Source of the DNA: Pseudarthrobacter sp. PS3-L1
GTDB taxonomy: Bacteria > Actinomycetota > Actinomycetes > Actinomycetales > Micrococcaceae
Direction of reading: 5' to 3'
Assembly (NCBI RefSeq): GCF_030063285.1
Contig: NZ_JASISU010000005.1
Span: forward strand, 122,991-186,990
Length of the DNA: 64,000 bases
The position numbers and the translations under genes were made by a program. The notes below the pieces were generated by a model. That model did not search any database. It was not told the DNA's origin and worked only from the letters and a program-made list of their open reading frames with translations. Within the stretch, counting starts at the first letter, position 1, and the number at the start of each line of letters is the position of its first letter. This document shows, piece after piece, positions 52,739 through 60,932 of the stretch.

Positions 52739-53272
52739 ATGAAACCAGTTGATTTGAAAGACAAAGACGTCGCTCGGTTCTGGAAAAAAGTCGCAGGCCC
52801 AAACAACAATGGGTGCAGGCTCTGGACTGCAGGGAAGGGAGTCGATGGCCGCTATGGGCGCATCCAGGTAGCCGGCAAGGCCCACTACACTCATCGGGTC
52901 GCATTTGTCATCGCCAACGGCAGACAGATCAAGCCCGGTGCGTTTATCGATCACAAATGCCATGTCACCCTCTGCGTGAACCCTCAACATCTTCAGGAGG
53001 TCACCGCAAAAGCGAACTCGGAAAACCGTTCTGGTTCCCAACAGGGGACAAAGTCAGGCATCCGCGGGGTCAACTGGAACCCGACGCACAAGCTGTGGGT
53101 TGTGCGCGTCGGACACGCTGGTAAGCGCTATCTAGGCGGTTACTTTCGCGACCTGCAGGCAGCAGAGGCGGCGGCTATTGCCCTGCGCAATAGCCTGCAC
53201 ACGAACAACCTGGTGGACCGTGTAGGCCCGTCCGAGATTCAGAACGCGGTTGATTCGCCGCTTCGGAACTGA
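52739..53272 (+). CDS. HNH homing-type endonuclease with AP2-like domain (2)
   Basis: 177 residues: KPVDLKDKDVARFWKKV, an NGCRLWTA...YTHRVAF element, HNH core FIDHKCHVTLCVNPQHL and an AP2-like C-terminus (GVNWNPTHKLWVVRVGHAGK). The second copy differs from the first at the N-terminus but has the same order of domains. An extended -10 (TGGTATCGT, 52724-52731... next to ATG 52739) would make a leaderless mRNA. It stands between the capsid and adaptor genes on the plus strand. Confidence 0.85.
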   Translation: MKPVDLKDKDVARFWKKVAGPNNNGCRLWTAGKGVDGRYGRIQVAGKAHYTHRVAFVIANGRQIKPGAFIDHKCHVTLCVNPQHLQEVTAKANSENRSGSQQGTKSGIRGVNWNPTHKLWVVRVGHAGKRYLGGYFRDLQAAEAAAIALRNSLHTNNLVDRVGPSEIQNAVDSPLRN

Positions 53273-53291
53273 CCTCGGACGGGCCTGTCCA

Positions 53292-54386
53292 CTAAGAGCC
53301 GGTCGACACGTATGTGCCAATCGGGTCCGTGGCCGCGCCGCCGGTGATGTGCCGCCCACGGTAGTGGATGGTGTCATCACCGAAGCTGCCCTCGTCAACG
53401 GGGATAGCCCCGCCGCCAACACGCTCGCCCTGATCTCGCTTGACGCGGATGTCAGGCTGTTCCTCGCCCAGCATCGTCGCCTTGTACAAGGCAGGGTTCG
53501 CCGAAGCCGGGTCAGGCATGATGTACCAGGTGGTGTCAGCCTTCGCGGAGGCGTCGATCATGCTGAGGCGCTCAGAAACCTTCACTGCAACCTTTCCGAA
53601 CAGCGGGTTCGGGATGGGGTTGGTGCCGCCTGCGGGGTCCGGGATTGTTGCGGTCACGGCACGCTCAGCCTCAAACTGCAGAGTTGGCGCTACGACCAGC
53701 CAGAGCTTGGTGCCGAGGGCGCGGAAAGGGATGCCCTCACGGTTCTTCCGCTTCCAGATCGCCTTGACGGCGGTCTCCACGTTTTCGCGGGTGAGAGGCA
53801 ACGCAGTAGGTGCGTTGCCGTTCGCTGTTTTGAAGAACGCCGTGTTCGGACCCGATGCAGTAACGAACGAACCAAAGACCTTGGCGTCCTCGGTATTACG
53901 GGCTGCCGTGGCCAGCCGGGCCGGGAAGTCCATCAGGTCCGAGTAGTCGTTGTTCTTCCGAAGCTCAAAGGTGAGGCCGTAGGTGCGGCCCGTCTTTCCG
54001 ATGCCGATTTCGTATTCGAACTCGGAGAGCTTCCCAGCCTTGTACTCTTCGCCTTCCTTCACGTCCTCAAACGTGTCCTGGCCACCGTTCAGATCAATGA
54101 TCTTCTTAGGCCGGAAGTCCTTGAGTCGCGTCTCCCTTGCGAGGGACTTCCACTCCGGATCTACGGCCTTGTATGTGGACTGGACTTCGATATCGAAGGC
54201 CTTACCGAGTAGGACGGGGAAGTCGGAAGTGCTGAACGCTTCCTTCAAGCGGTACTCAGCTGCGTTCGTGAGTCCGCGTGCTCCCTCGTTGAAAAGCTTG
54301 GCCGCTTCAAGGACGCGTGCCTTCACGGAGGGAGCTACACGGTAGCCCTCCTTGGCGATGATGTCGCCAGTGTTGAGAATGGTCAT
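53292..54386 (-). CDS. major capsid protein
   Basis: 364 residues starting MTILNTGDIIAKEG; ATG 54386 has AGGAG upstream. It contains FSTSDFPVLLGKAFDIEVQSTYKAV (N-arm to E-loop-like region), YGLTFELRKNNDYSDLMDFPA and ALGTKLWLVVAPTLQFEAERAV. The pattern resembles Mu gpT-like HK97-fold capsid proteins. It follows the decoration gene and the protease-scaffold gene, the standard order. Confidence 0.85.
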   Translation of the reverse strand: MTILNTGDIIAKEGYRVAPSVKARVLEAAKLFNEGARGLTNAAEYRLKEAFSTSDFPVLLGKAFDIEVQSTYKAVDPEWKSLARETRLKDFRPKKIIDLNGGQDTFEDVKEGEEYKAGKLSEFEYEIGIGKTGRTYGLTFELRKNNDYSDLMDFPARLATAARNTEDAKVFGSFVTASGPNTAFFKTANGNAPTALPLTRENVETAVKAIWKRKNREGIPFRALGTKLWLVVAPTLQFEAERAVTATIPDPAGGTNPIPNPLFGKVAVKVSERLSMIDASAKADTTWYIMPDPASANPALYKATMLGEEQPDIRVKRDQGERVGGGAIPVDEGSFGDDTIHYRGRHITGGAATDPIGTYVSTGS

Positions 54387-54397
54387 GGTCGTTCTCC

Positions 54398-54748
54398 TTA
54401 CGCGCCTGCGGCGGTCTGTGTGCTGTATCCGAGGGGGCGTACTTCGAGGTCGGCGGTTCCGGTGCCCTTGGTTGCCAGGGCTACACCCCAAGCGAAGTTG
54501 CCTGTGGCCGTGGCGGTGAGTGCTCCAGCGCCCGTGATGTGCACGAGCCCTCCCTGGGAGACTGCGCCAGCGACGGGGATGTCCCACGACTGGTCAAGCC
54601 AGATGGTTACTTCCTCACCGGCTTTTGCGTCGATCTGGGCGACGCCATTGATTGCTCCGACGCGGACTGGATCACCTGATTTCACGTCGCGGGGTGCTGT
54701 GACCTTGATGTGCAGAGCACCGTTGGTGTATCGCTGGTTCTTAGCCAT
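54398..54748 (-). CDS. capsid decoration/head fibre protein, DUF2190-like
   Basis: 116 residues: RYTNGALHIKVTAPRDVKSGDPVRVGAINGVAQIDAKAGEEVTIWLDQSWDIPV. The VTAPRDVKSGDPV...G.A...A..GE pattern is that of DUF2190, small beta-barrel proteins located before the major capsid gene. It stops 11 bp before the capsid start. Confidence 0.8.
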   Translation of the reverse strand: MAKNQRYTNGALHIKVTAPRDVKSGDPVRVGAINGVAQIDAKAGEEVTIWLDQSWDIPVAGAVSQGGLVHITGAGALTATATGNFAWGVALATKGTGTADLEVRPLGYSTQTAAGA

Positions 54749-54750
54749 GG

Positions 54751-55128
54751 TTAGGCTCCCTTCAGTGCGGTGAGGACGTCGGAGTCGGCAACTTCGGCGG
54801 ATTCCTTGATGGGCTGGGCGCCGTTGCCGTTGGGTCGGCCAGCCCCAGCGAGGGACTGGAACGATGCGGCGGCTTCGGCGACGGAAGTCGTGAACTTCTC
54901 GGCGTCGAAGTCTTCAGCGGATGCGGCGCGGGTAGCGGACTCGGTAACGAACGCGGGTGCGTCTTCCCCGAATGCTTCACGAACAATGGACGCCGCTGTT
55001 GCCTGCCGTGCTGTGGCCGACTCGATGGCGCGATCTTCGCGTTCTTTCTTCAGTTCAGCCTCGGCCGTGGTGGCCCGGCTGGCGGACTCGCGCAGTGCGG
55101 CGAGTTCCTTGTCATCAATGGTTGCCAT
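54751..55128 (-). CDS. nested scaffold protein (in-frame internal start)
   Basis: ATG 55128 inside the protease gene has AGGAGG at plus-strand 55137-55142, 8 bases upstream, a stronger RBS than most in this phage. It would give 125 residues beginning ATIDDKELAALRESASRA, the complete helical scaffold without the protease. The same arrangement is known in lambda (C/Nu3) and Mu (I/Z). Confidence 0.65.
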   Translation of the reverse strand: MATIDDKELAALRESASRATTAEAELKKEREDRAIESATARQATAASIVREAFGEDAPAFVTESATRAASAEDFDAEKFTTSVAEAAASFQSLAGAGRPNGNGAQPIKESAEVADSDVLTALKGA

Positions 55129-55938
55129 GGTGGCTTCCTCCTGATTTTCGGTTACCGCTGCCGGGTTCGGAGCGGAATCATTGGGTGCCTCGACGGGCAG
55201 GTATGTGGTGGTGGGGCGGACCTCGACGCGTTCACCGGCGAGGGTCACGGCGGTGTCGGTCATCGTGTAGCCCTGCTGGTAGGTTGCGGACGAATCGGTG
55301 TCCTCAACGTCGAACCAGACCTTGGTGTCGTCGTAGTCGCGCATCCAGACCCAAGTCTCTTGAGCCCCGTAGGTGGCGCGGAGTGCTTCGCGGAGGAGTT
55401 CGCCGGTCTCGTTCGCTGTCGCCTCTTTGACAATGGAGCGGGACTCGATGACGTGCGCGGCCTCCAACACTTCGGTAATCGCACCACCACGTCCTGCAAC
55501 AGTTACGAGGTCCACCCGGTTGAACGGGTGGGGGATCAGCTTCTCCACGACAGGGCCGTCAGCGGTTTTCTTGACCTGAGCCTGAGCAGCAATGGACGCG
55601 CCAATGAACTCCTGAAACTCCTCAACGAAGTCCCGCCACGCGGAAGCCACACGAGCCTCAGCTACAAGCGCCCCGTTTTCGGCCACGCGGGCGTCTTCCA
55701 AGAGGACAACTGCAAGGTTCCGGAGGTCACCCTCAGGGCGTTCCATGCGCTGAAACTCAGTGTCGTGGTTGATGTGTCCCTGCGTTCCTCGGGGGAACAC
55801 CACGTCGGCTGCTGCAGCTTCCAGAACCTCGGCAGTGTAAGCGCCGGATGATCCTTGCCCGGGTGTGATGAGGGTGAGGAGTATGCGGCCGGGGCCGGTG
55901 CGGGTCGTGGTCCCCGCTTCGCGGATCAGTGTAGGCAT
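54751..55938 (-). CDS. capsid maturation protease fused to scaffold
   Basis: 395 residues. The N-terminal part (about 1-170) holds TGPGRILLTLITPGQGSSGAYT, FPRGTQGHINHDTEF and RVDLVTVAGRGGAI, consistent with a phage prohead protease (candidate His in GHINHD and Ser or Lys elsewhere not certain). The C-terminal 130 residues are a charged helical scaffold (LRESASRATTAEAELKKERED). It processes the capsid shell during assembly. The C-terminal part is also encoded as a separate product from ATG 55128. Confidence 0.75.
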   Translation of the reverse strand: MPTLIREAGTTTRTGPGRILLTLITPGQGSSGAYTAEVLEAAAADVVFPRGTQGHINHDTEFQRMERPEGDLRNLAVVLLEDARVAENGALVAEARVASAWRDFVEEFQEFIGASIAAQAQVKKTADGPVVEKLIPHPFNRVDLVTVAGRGGAITEVLEAAHVIESRSIVKEATANETGELLREALRATYGAQETWVWMRDYDDTKVWFDVEDTDSSATYQQGYTMTDTAVTLAGERVEVRPTTTYLPVEAPNDSAPNPAAVTENQEEATMATIDDKELAALRESASRATTAEAELKKEREDRAIESATARQATAASIVREAFGEDAPAFVTESATRAASAEDFDAEKFTTSVAEAAASFQSLAGAGRPNGNGAQPIKESAEVADSDVLTALKGA

Positions 55939-55947
55939 GGCAGTTTC

Positions 55948-56145
55948 CTAGGCTCGTGGGGGCCAGGACCATCCGGCCTGTCCTGGTTCTTGGCATTCAT
56001 CCCAAGTGATGTCGTTTTCGTTCGGGATAAACGGGTGGGCTTTGATTGCTCCGTTTGGCATGACCGCGGTGACTATCGCGGCGATGGGGTTACCGTCTGC
56101 ACCTGTCAGGTGGACGATCCGGCCGACACTGGGTTTCTGGGACAT
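55948..56145 (-). CDS. small phage protein, 65 aa
   Basis: 65 residues starting SQKPSVGRIVHLTGADGNPIAAIVTAVM and ending WDECQEPGQAGWSWPPRA. Small SH3-like beta-barrel proteins of this type are common near actinophage head genes. ATG 56145 has AGGAG upstream. No function is known. Confidence 0.65.
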   Translation of the reverse strand: MSQKPSVGRIVHLTGADGNPIAAIVTAVMPNGAIKAHPFIPNENDITWDECQEPGQAGWSWPPRA

Positions 56146-56165
56146 GGGGCTCCTACAATGGGCGG

Positions 56166-56318
56166 GTGGGGAAAGACGATGAGAACGTGGGCGGGCCGGG
56201 AGAATGCCCGGGTCATGCGTTCGTGATGACCCATGTGGACTTGAACAGTCACGGCGGGTTCATCTACTCGGCGTGTAAGTGGTGCTGGACCGTCAGCGTG
56301 GAGCAGCCAGGGACTTGA
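56166..56318 (+). CDS. small Cys/His protein on opposite strand
   Basis: A 50-codon plus-strand frame from GTG 56166 to TGA 56316-56318. It encodes CPGHAFVMTHVDL and SACKWCWTV, with Cys and His placed as in a small zinc-binding domain. TACAAT at 56154-56159 is a strong -10 that ends 6 bases before the GTG, so a leaderless transcript is possible. It overlaps the 3' end of the MuF gene antisense. It resembles short actinophage zinc-finger-like proteins but could be chance. Confidence 0.45.
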   Translation: MGKDDENVGGPGECPGHAFVMTHVDLNSHGGFIYSACKWCWTVSVEQPGT

Positions 56319-57354
56319 GGTCCTTCACAGGGGTTACGTGCATCGCGTCCCGCCAACCGTCCGTTGACTTCTTCGTGGTGAGGTCGTCCCAGCCGATTTG
56401 ACCGGACTGCAGCAGGTTGAGGCGTTCTGGGCCCATGATCTTGAGTTGCGTGTCGTCGGTGAGGTTGTCGAACCATGCCCGGGCGTCAGGGAAAGCGTCT
56501 TCGGGTTCTTCGATGCCGGTGAATCCGAGCTCAGCCCACGTTTTGGTTTTGTCGATCCTCGCGCACCGCCCGTTTTGGTGGTCGTCGGGGCCGGGTTCGT
56601 CGATCTCGTGTTCGCTGCCGTGGTTTGCGAGGCAGCTAGGACAGGTCCGGGCATCTAGGGACGCGGACCAAACCCATTTGGTGAGGATGTCCGTGTTCTG
56701 CAGGGCCGCTGTCCGGGACCCTTCGCGGTGCGCGTCAAGCGTTTCGGTCCTCGCCAGCACGAGCGCCCGTGTCAGACCGCCGTTGAAACCGTTCTCGGCC
56801 TGCTTCACAATCCGGCGGGCCGTGACGTTCGGGTTAGCTCCGACAGCGATACCGCGGATCAGGTTCGAGCGCATAACCCTTTGGGCGTCCGCCGCGAGCG
56901 GCCGCGTTGTGGAGGTGATCTGCTGGGTGGAGCGTTTCACAATCGCCGCCAACGCCTTCGAATCAACCCTGTCCCATGTCGTCAGGAGTGGGGAGCCGCC
57001 CGGGGGGAGCTGCGAACCAATGATCGCCGTAGCCCCAACCCCGCCAAGGGTCACAGCCTGGGGGATAGCCGCGCTGATCGTGATGTTCGCCTGATCAGCG
57101 AGGCCCTGCAGCTCATCCAACGTGACTTCGAGGGACTGCCGCAACCGGGTGTTGGCCCTGACCTTCGCCTGAGACACGTACCCGTTGGCCTGCTCGGTGA
57201 GGACGTCATCAATGGATGCGACGTACTCCGGTTCCAGTCCTTGCCAGGCGTTCACCCATGCCCCAACCAAGTCTCGGACTTGCTGGTCTGAGAGTGACCG
57301 GATCTGGTTGCGGGTGTCGGCTGCGAGGGCCAGCGTTTCCGGTGTGATCGTCAC
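56293..57354 (-). CDS. minor head protein, MuF family
   Basis: 353 residues. The MuF motif is seen at ARTETLDAHREGSRTAA, followed by WVWSASLDARTCPSCLANHG and NGRCARID, a Cys-rich likely zinc site. MuF proteins bind the portal and enter the head. It lies 15 bp after the portal gene in transcription. The N-terminal half is helical with no enzyme motif. Confidence 0.88.
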   Translation of the reverse strand: MTITPETLALAADTRNQIRSLSDQQVRDLVGAWVNAWQGLEPEYVASIDDVLTEQANGYVSQAKVRANTRLRQSLEVTLDELQGLADQANITISAAIPQAVTLGGVGATAIIGSQLPPGGSPLLTTWDRVDSKALAAIVKRSTQQITSTTRPLAADAQRVMRSNLIRGIAVGANPNVTARRIVKQAENGFNGGLTRALVLARTETLDAHREGSRTAALQNTDILTKWVWSASLDARTCPSCLANHGSEHEIDEPGPDDHQNGRCARIDKTKTWAELGFTGIEEPEDAFPDARAWFDNLTDDTQLKIMGPERLNLLQSGQIGWDDLTTKKSTDGWRDAMHVTPVKDLKSLAAPR

Positions 57355-57369
57355 CCTGGCCCCCTCTCC

Positions 57370-58923
57370 CTATACGACTGTTGCGGGGTCTTCGCCGCGT
57401 TTGAAAGCATCAGCAGCAGCAGCGCCAGCCGTCACGCCGGGTTCTATGTACTGGTCGTTATCGTCCGTGACCTGATCCAAGATCTCCTCAATGTCACGGA
57501 TGCGCAGCGCGTGGAGGATGAGCTTCAAGATCTCCAACGGCGGGACCTTGCCCGTACCGTCAGCCATGACAATCGCGTCCATCAACGTTTTGATGTCGAT
57601 CTCTTCGAGGTCGGGGAAGTTGACCTCGACCGTCGCTTCCTGATCGGCGGCCAAAGCGATGAGTAGCCTGTCACCGTCGCGCAGCACAGTGCCCTTGAGT
57701 GGCCCGCGGGGGGCCATGACGGCTTGTTCTATCGCGTACCCGACTGAGGCGCGGTAGAACTGTGCGTGGACTTCCTGACGGCCCATCATTTCAAGGCGTG
57801 TGGGGAGGTCGAGGGTTTCCGCGGTCGCCCGTGACCCTGTTACGCCGGGGTCAGCGAGGAGGATCGTGACGGGGATGCCAAGCGCAGCTGCGACCATTGC
57901 GGCGAGTGGCCGGCCTGACTCCGAGTCCAGTGTTGCCCCGGACTTGGAGGGGAACTCGACGTCGCCGGTTCCGGTGGCGACCATCTGACCTGCCGGGCCG
58001 GATTGGATCTGGTTCGCTGCGGCCCGCATGCCCTGCGCTTTGGAGTTCTTGTCCTTGATCACACCGGCGATGCGGGACAGGGCCTGCATGAGGACAGCCC
58101 ATGCCTCTAGGAACTCTTTGTAAGCCTTGGACCATGGGAGTGCGGAGTACCCGTCACCTACACCCCAGATGCGGTCCCGCCCGACAGGGTTGACCTTGAT
58201 GTGGTAGACAGCTGCGCCGCCGACAGTGCCCGGCCACATGACGGGGTGTCCGTTGTAGGTCTTCATTTTCGTGAGCGGCTGGTACGTCAGTGCCGGGTAG
58301 TAGGCCGTCATCTGCCGCGTCAGCGCACCGAGCGATTCAGTGGGTAGGACCTCAGTCCAGACGCGCTTGTAAAACCATGGGGTGAACTTATCCCCGGGCG
58401 CGGTGACAACCTCGACGATCTCATCGAACGCGAACGGCCGGGCCTGCACACGGCCCGTGAGCGGGTCAACGAAGTGGGCCACGAACTCGTTACCATCATC
58501 GAACAAGTCATGCTCAATACCCTGACGTGCCTGGGCGCCAAACACTGCCGCCTCATTGCCCTCATCCGTGAGATAAGCGGTCACAAGGGCGTTGAGGTCC
58601 TGCCCACCCTCGCTCGCACGCGCAGCAACCTGCACGCCCTGCCCAAACACGTACGAGGAGCGGATCTGCTTGCCGCGCTTCATGAGCGGGTTCATGATCG
58701 ACGTGATGCGTACAAGGTCGGCGTTACGTGCCAGCACCTCGCGGGTGAAGATCGCCCCGCCTTGACCAGTGAGGGAATCCCAGCCGATATCTTCGCGGGC
58801 GAGGGCTGCCAAACGTTCCTGCACACGCTCCAACTGGAACTCCAACGAAGCGACCGTCCCGTCATCGACGGGTGCGGCCTCAACGACGTCGCGGCGTAGG
58901 CCCAATGACTCAAGCAATCCCAT
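57370..58923 (-). CDS. portal protein
   Basis: 517 residues with RADLVRITSIMNPLMKRGKQIRSSYV near the N-terminus, VYHIKVNPVGRDRIWGVGDGYSALPW, AYKEFLEAWAVLMQALSRI and AMVAAALGIPVTILLADPGVTGSRATAETLD, typical of long-tailed phage portals. It forms the 12-mer ring for DNA packaging and tail joining. It is 11 bp downstream of the large terminase. Confidence 0.9.
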   Translation of the reverse strand: MGLLESLGLRRDVVEAAPVDDGTVASLEFQLERVQERLAALAREDIGWDSLTGQGGAIFTREVLARNADLVRITSIMNPLMKRGKQIRSSYVFGQGVQVAARASEGGQDLNALVTAYLTDEGNEAAVFGAQARQGIEHDLFDDGNEFVAHFVDPLTGRVQARPFAFDEIVEVVTAPGDKFTPWFYKRVWTEVLPTESLGALTRQMTAYYPALTYQPLTKMKTYNGHPVMWPGTVGGAAVYHIKVNPVGRDRIWGVGDGYSALPWSKAYKEFLEAWAVLMQALSRIAGVIKDKNSKAQGMRAAANQIQSGPAGQMVATGTGDVEFPSKSGATLDSESGRPLAAMVAAALGIPVTILLADPGVTGSRATAETLDLPTRLEMMGRQEVHAQFYRASVGYAIEQAVMAPRGPLKGTVLRDGDRLLIALAADQEATVEVNFPDLEEIDIKTLMDAIVMADGTGKVPPLEILKLILHALRIRDIEEILDQVTDDNDQYIEPGVTAGAAAADAFKRGEDPATVV

Positions 58924-58934
58924 GCCGCCTCCTT

Positions 58935-60443
58935 CTAATGCTCAGATATAGCCCAGCCTTGGGCGTCGTAGTCGTCGTAAATGTCCGGTTCCACCACGCG
59001 GCCCTCGTTGAGGATCGGCATGAGGAGGAGCCGGTTGATTGCCTGTGACATTGCGTCGATAGTGTCGTCGTGCTTTGATGCCGGGAAGTTTGCTGCCTCT
59101 TCGCGTAGCTCCTCGACGTTCGGGAGGAGTTTCGCGGTGGGTAGGACAACATTCTTGGAAAACACCAGAGGGGAAATAGCCGAGGCCCGGGCAGTTTTTG
59201 ATCCCTCAGGTTCGATGGGGATAAGCCCGAAGATTTGCTGCTGTAGGGCGTTGATCACGGCAGGGCCGTTGGCCTTCGCCTCGACCATCTTCTGGATCGC
59301 TTGCGGCCATTTCGCCGTCATGGCTTTGATCGCCGCGCATGTCGCGTTGAAGTTCATCCGCGCCCTGACCTGATCCAGCAAGTAGGCGGTGTTCCCGACT
59401 CGCAACCAGACTTGCCCGACGACGAAGTCACTGTTCTTGGTATCGCCAAAGGTGAGGTCCCAAGATTGCACGAGTTCGTGGTCGTCTCGGCCGATGCCGG
59501 GGACCATGTGTGCGCCGTCGTCTCGGACAGTCCAGAGGGGTTCGTCGTAGGTTGCCCAGTCGCGTGGGAAGATCCCGCCCTCATCGGGTGATGGGTTCCC
59601 TTGGTAGAGGGCAGCCCATGAGCGTGGCCCTGTGTCTCGTTTGCGGCGCTCCCATTGGGCTGTGGTCATTCCACGGGTGGTGACCATATACTCGCCGGGT
59701 TCGCGGCCTAAAGGGTCAGTCTCGCCAAGCTCGGGGCGGTGGTCTGCTTGCGCCGGGACGTTGACTACACGCCATTCCCCGCCGCCGTTCTCGGCCTTGA
59801 GTACCATCCCGCCAAGATCGGAAGTATTCCACCTGGTCATGATGATCACGGCCGGTGCGCCTGGGGCGAGGCGGGTCATGGCTACTTCACGCCACCAGTC
59901 CCAGTTGCGTTGCTGGTAGCGTTCACTGTCCGCGTCTTCACGCCCCTTCACAGGGTCGTCCACGATCATCAGCTCTGAGGGGCGGCCCGTGAGAGACGCC
60001 CCCACACCCGCAGTGAACACTCCGCCTTGGTGGCCATCGAGTAGCCACTCTGACTGGGAAGACACGTCATTGCGGACTGACAAGCCGCCCATGGTTTTAC
60101 CGTGTTCCGTGATGTCGTCGCGGATGACGCGGCCCCAACGTCGGGCGGTGTCCGTGTTGTAGGAGCAGACCGTTATGCGGGTTTCTGGGTTCTGCGTGAG
60201 AGCCCATGCAGCAAATCTGCGGACGGCTCGCTGCGACTTACCAGCCTGCGGTGGGCAGGAGATGATGAGACGCGCATCTGGCGTGTTCCAGGCCCATACG
60301 AGGGCTTCGTCGAAGAGGCGCATGGTGTCTGTCTGCTTGGTCTTTGCGTCAAGCTCGACTGCCATTTCGCCGGGCGTCGCCCACTTGGGTGGTGGTGCTG
60401 GCTCAAACATGCGGGCCGCGGCCTCAAACATGCTCAAGCTCAC
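58935..60443 (-). CDS. terminase large subunit
   Basis: 502 residues. The ATPase half has Walker A-like SCPPQAGKS near residue 65 and Walker B LMIVDDPVKGREDADS; RITVCSYNTDTARR lies between. The C-terminal RNase H-like nuclease shows VQSWDLTFGDTKNSDFVVGQVW with the first catalytic Asp and later Asp in KHDDTIDAM. It cuts and pumps phage DNA. GTG 60443 has AGGAG upstream and overlaps the stop of a small ORF. Confidence 0.92.
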   Translation of the reverse strand: MSLSMFEAAARMFEPAPPPKWATPGEMAVELDAKTKQTDTMRLFDEALVWAWNTPDARLIISCPPQAGKSQRAVRRFAAWALTQNPETRITVCSYNTDTARRWGRVIRDDITEHGKTMGGLSVRNDVSSQSEWLLDGHQGGVFTAGVGASLTGRPSELMIVDDPVKGREDADSERYQQRNWDWWREVAMTRLAPGAPAVIIMTRWNTSDLGGMVLKAENGGGEWRVVNVPAQADHRPELGETDPLGREPGEYMVTTRGMTTAQWERRKRDTGPRSWAALYQGNPSPDEGGIFPRDWATYDEPLWTVRDDGAHMVPGIGRDDHELVQSWDLTFGDTKNSDFVVGQVWLRVGNTAYLLDQVRARMNFNATCAAIKAMTAKWPQAIQKMVEAKANGPAVINALQQQIFGLIPIEPEGSKTARASAISPLVFSKNVVLPTAKLLPNVEELREEAANFPASKHDDTIDAMSQAINRLLLMPILNEGRVVEPDIYDDYDAQGWAISEH

Positions 60444-60700
60444 GGGACGCTCCTAGGGAAGTTTTGTCTCTTGTTGTGCTGCCGGTTTGCCTGAGACGGT
60501 GGCCGGTGGGATTGCCCTGCATTGCGGTCCGCGGTGACGAGTGTGGAAGTGTGCGTATCGACTTTCAGGGACTTGCGCGGGGTTTGACGGCTTCCCCTTA
60601 CCGGATGTAGGTCATCACCCTGTGGGCTGCCGGGACTTGAACCCGGTGTATTCCTGCCCGGCCTTGTCGGCCGTATTCGTTCAGCCCTGCCGCATTGCAC
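60440..60700 (-). CDS. possible small ORF overlapping the terminase start
   Basis: 86 codons from ATG 60700 to a TGA that overlaps the terminase GTG (GTGA). The product is very polar and basic (SRQTPRKSLKVDTHTSTLV, PPSQANRQHNKRQNFP) and has no recognised domain. The coupling suggests it could be real, but a tRNA-like sequence lies inside its 5' part, which argues against coding. Low confidence. Confidence 0.3.
   Translation of the reverse strand: MQCGRAERIRPTRPGRNTPGSSPGSPQGDDLHPVRGSRQTPRKSLKVDTHTSTLVTADRNAGQSHRPPSQANRQHNKRQNFPRSVP
60622..60688 (-). other. tRNA-like sequence lacking a normal D-arm
   Basis: On the minus strand a perfect T-arm (CCGGG TTCAAGT CCCGG) is followed by CAGCCC, pairing with GGGCTG 42 nt upstream of the T-arm. 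Between them CGGCC GACAA GGCCG can form one hairpin. Only about 35 nt separate acceptor and T-arm, too few for full D and anticodon arms, and U33 is missing. Confidence 0.35.
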
Positions 60701-60932
60701 GGCCTATTCAGTTTTGTGTGTTGCGGGGGTGGGCAGGTCCGTCCATGGCAGGGACGAAAGGATAGGTCCCCGGCCGGCCTTCACTGGGTGCACGCGGAAA
60801 CCATGTGTTGACCCGTGCCCGCAAGTCATGAATATGGCCCGCCACTATGGGGGTTGTGACGGGCCACTGCGCGTTCGTCTTCCCAGACAAAACTCACATC
60901 ATGAAAAGAATATCCCTACAAACCTGATTTGG
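60701..60932. other. gap without a convincing gene
   Basis: A 232-bp stretch between the terminase end and the HTH protein gene. Short minus frames exist (for example 60708-60890 from a TTG) but have no good RBS. An inverted repeat TGGCCCG/CGGGCCA near 60834-60866 could be a packaging or regulatory structure. Confidence 0.3.
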
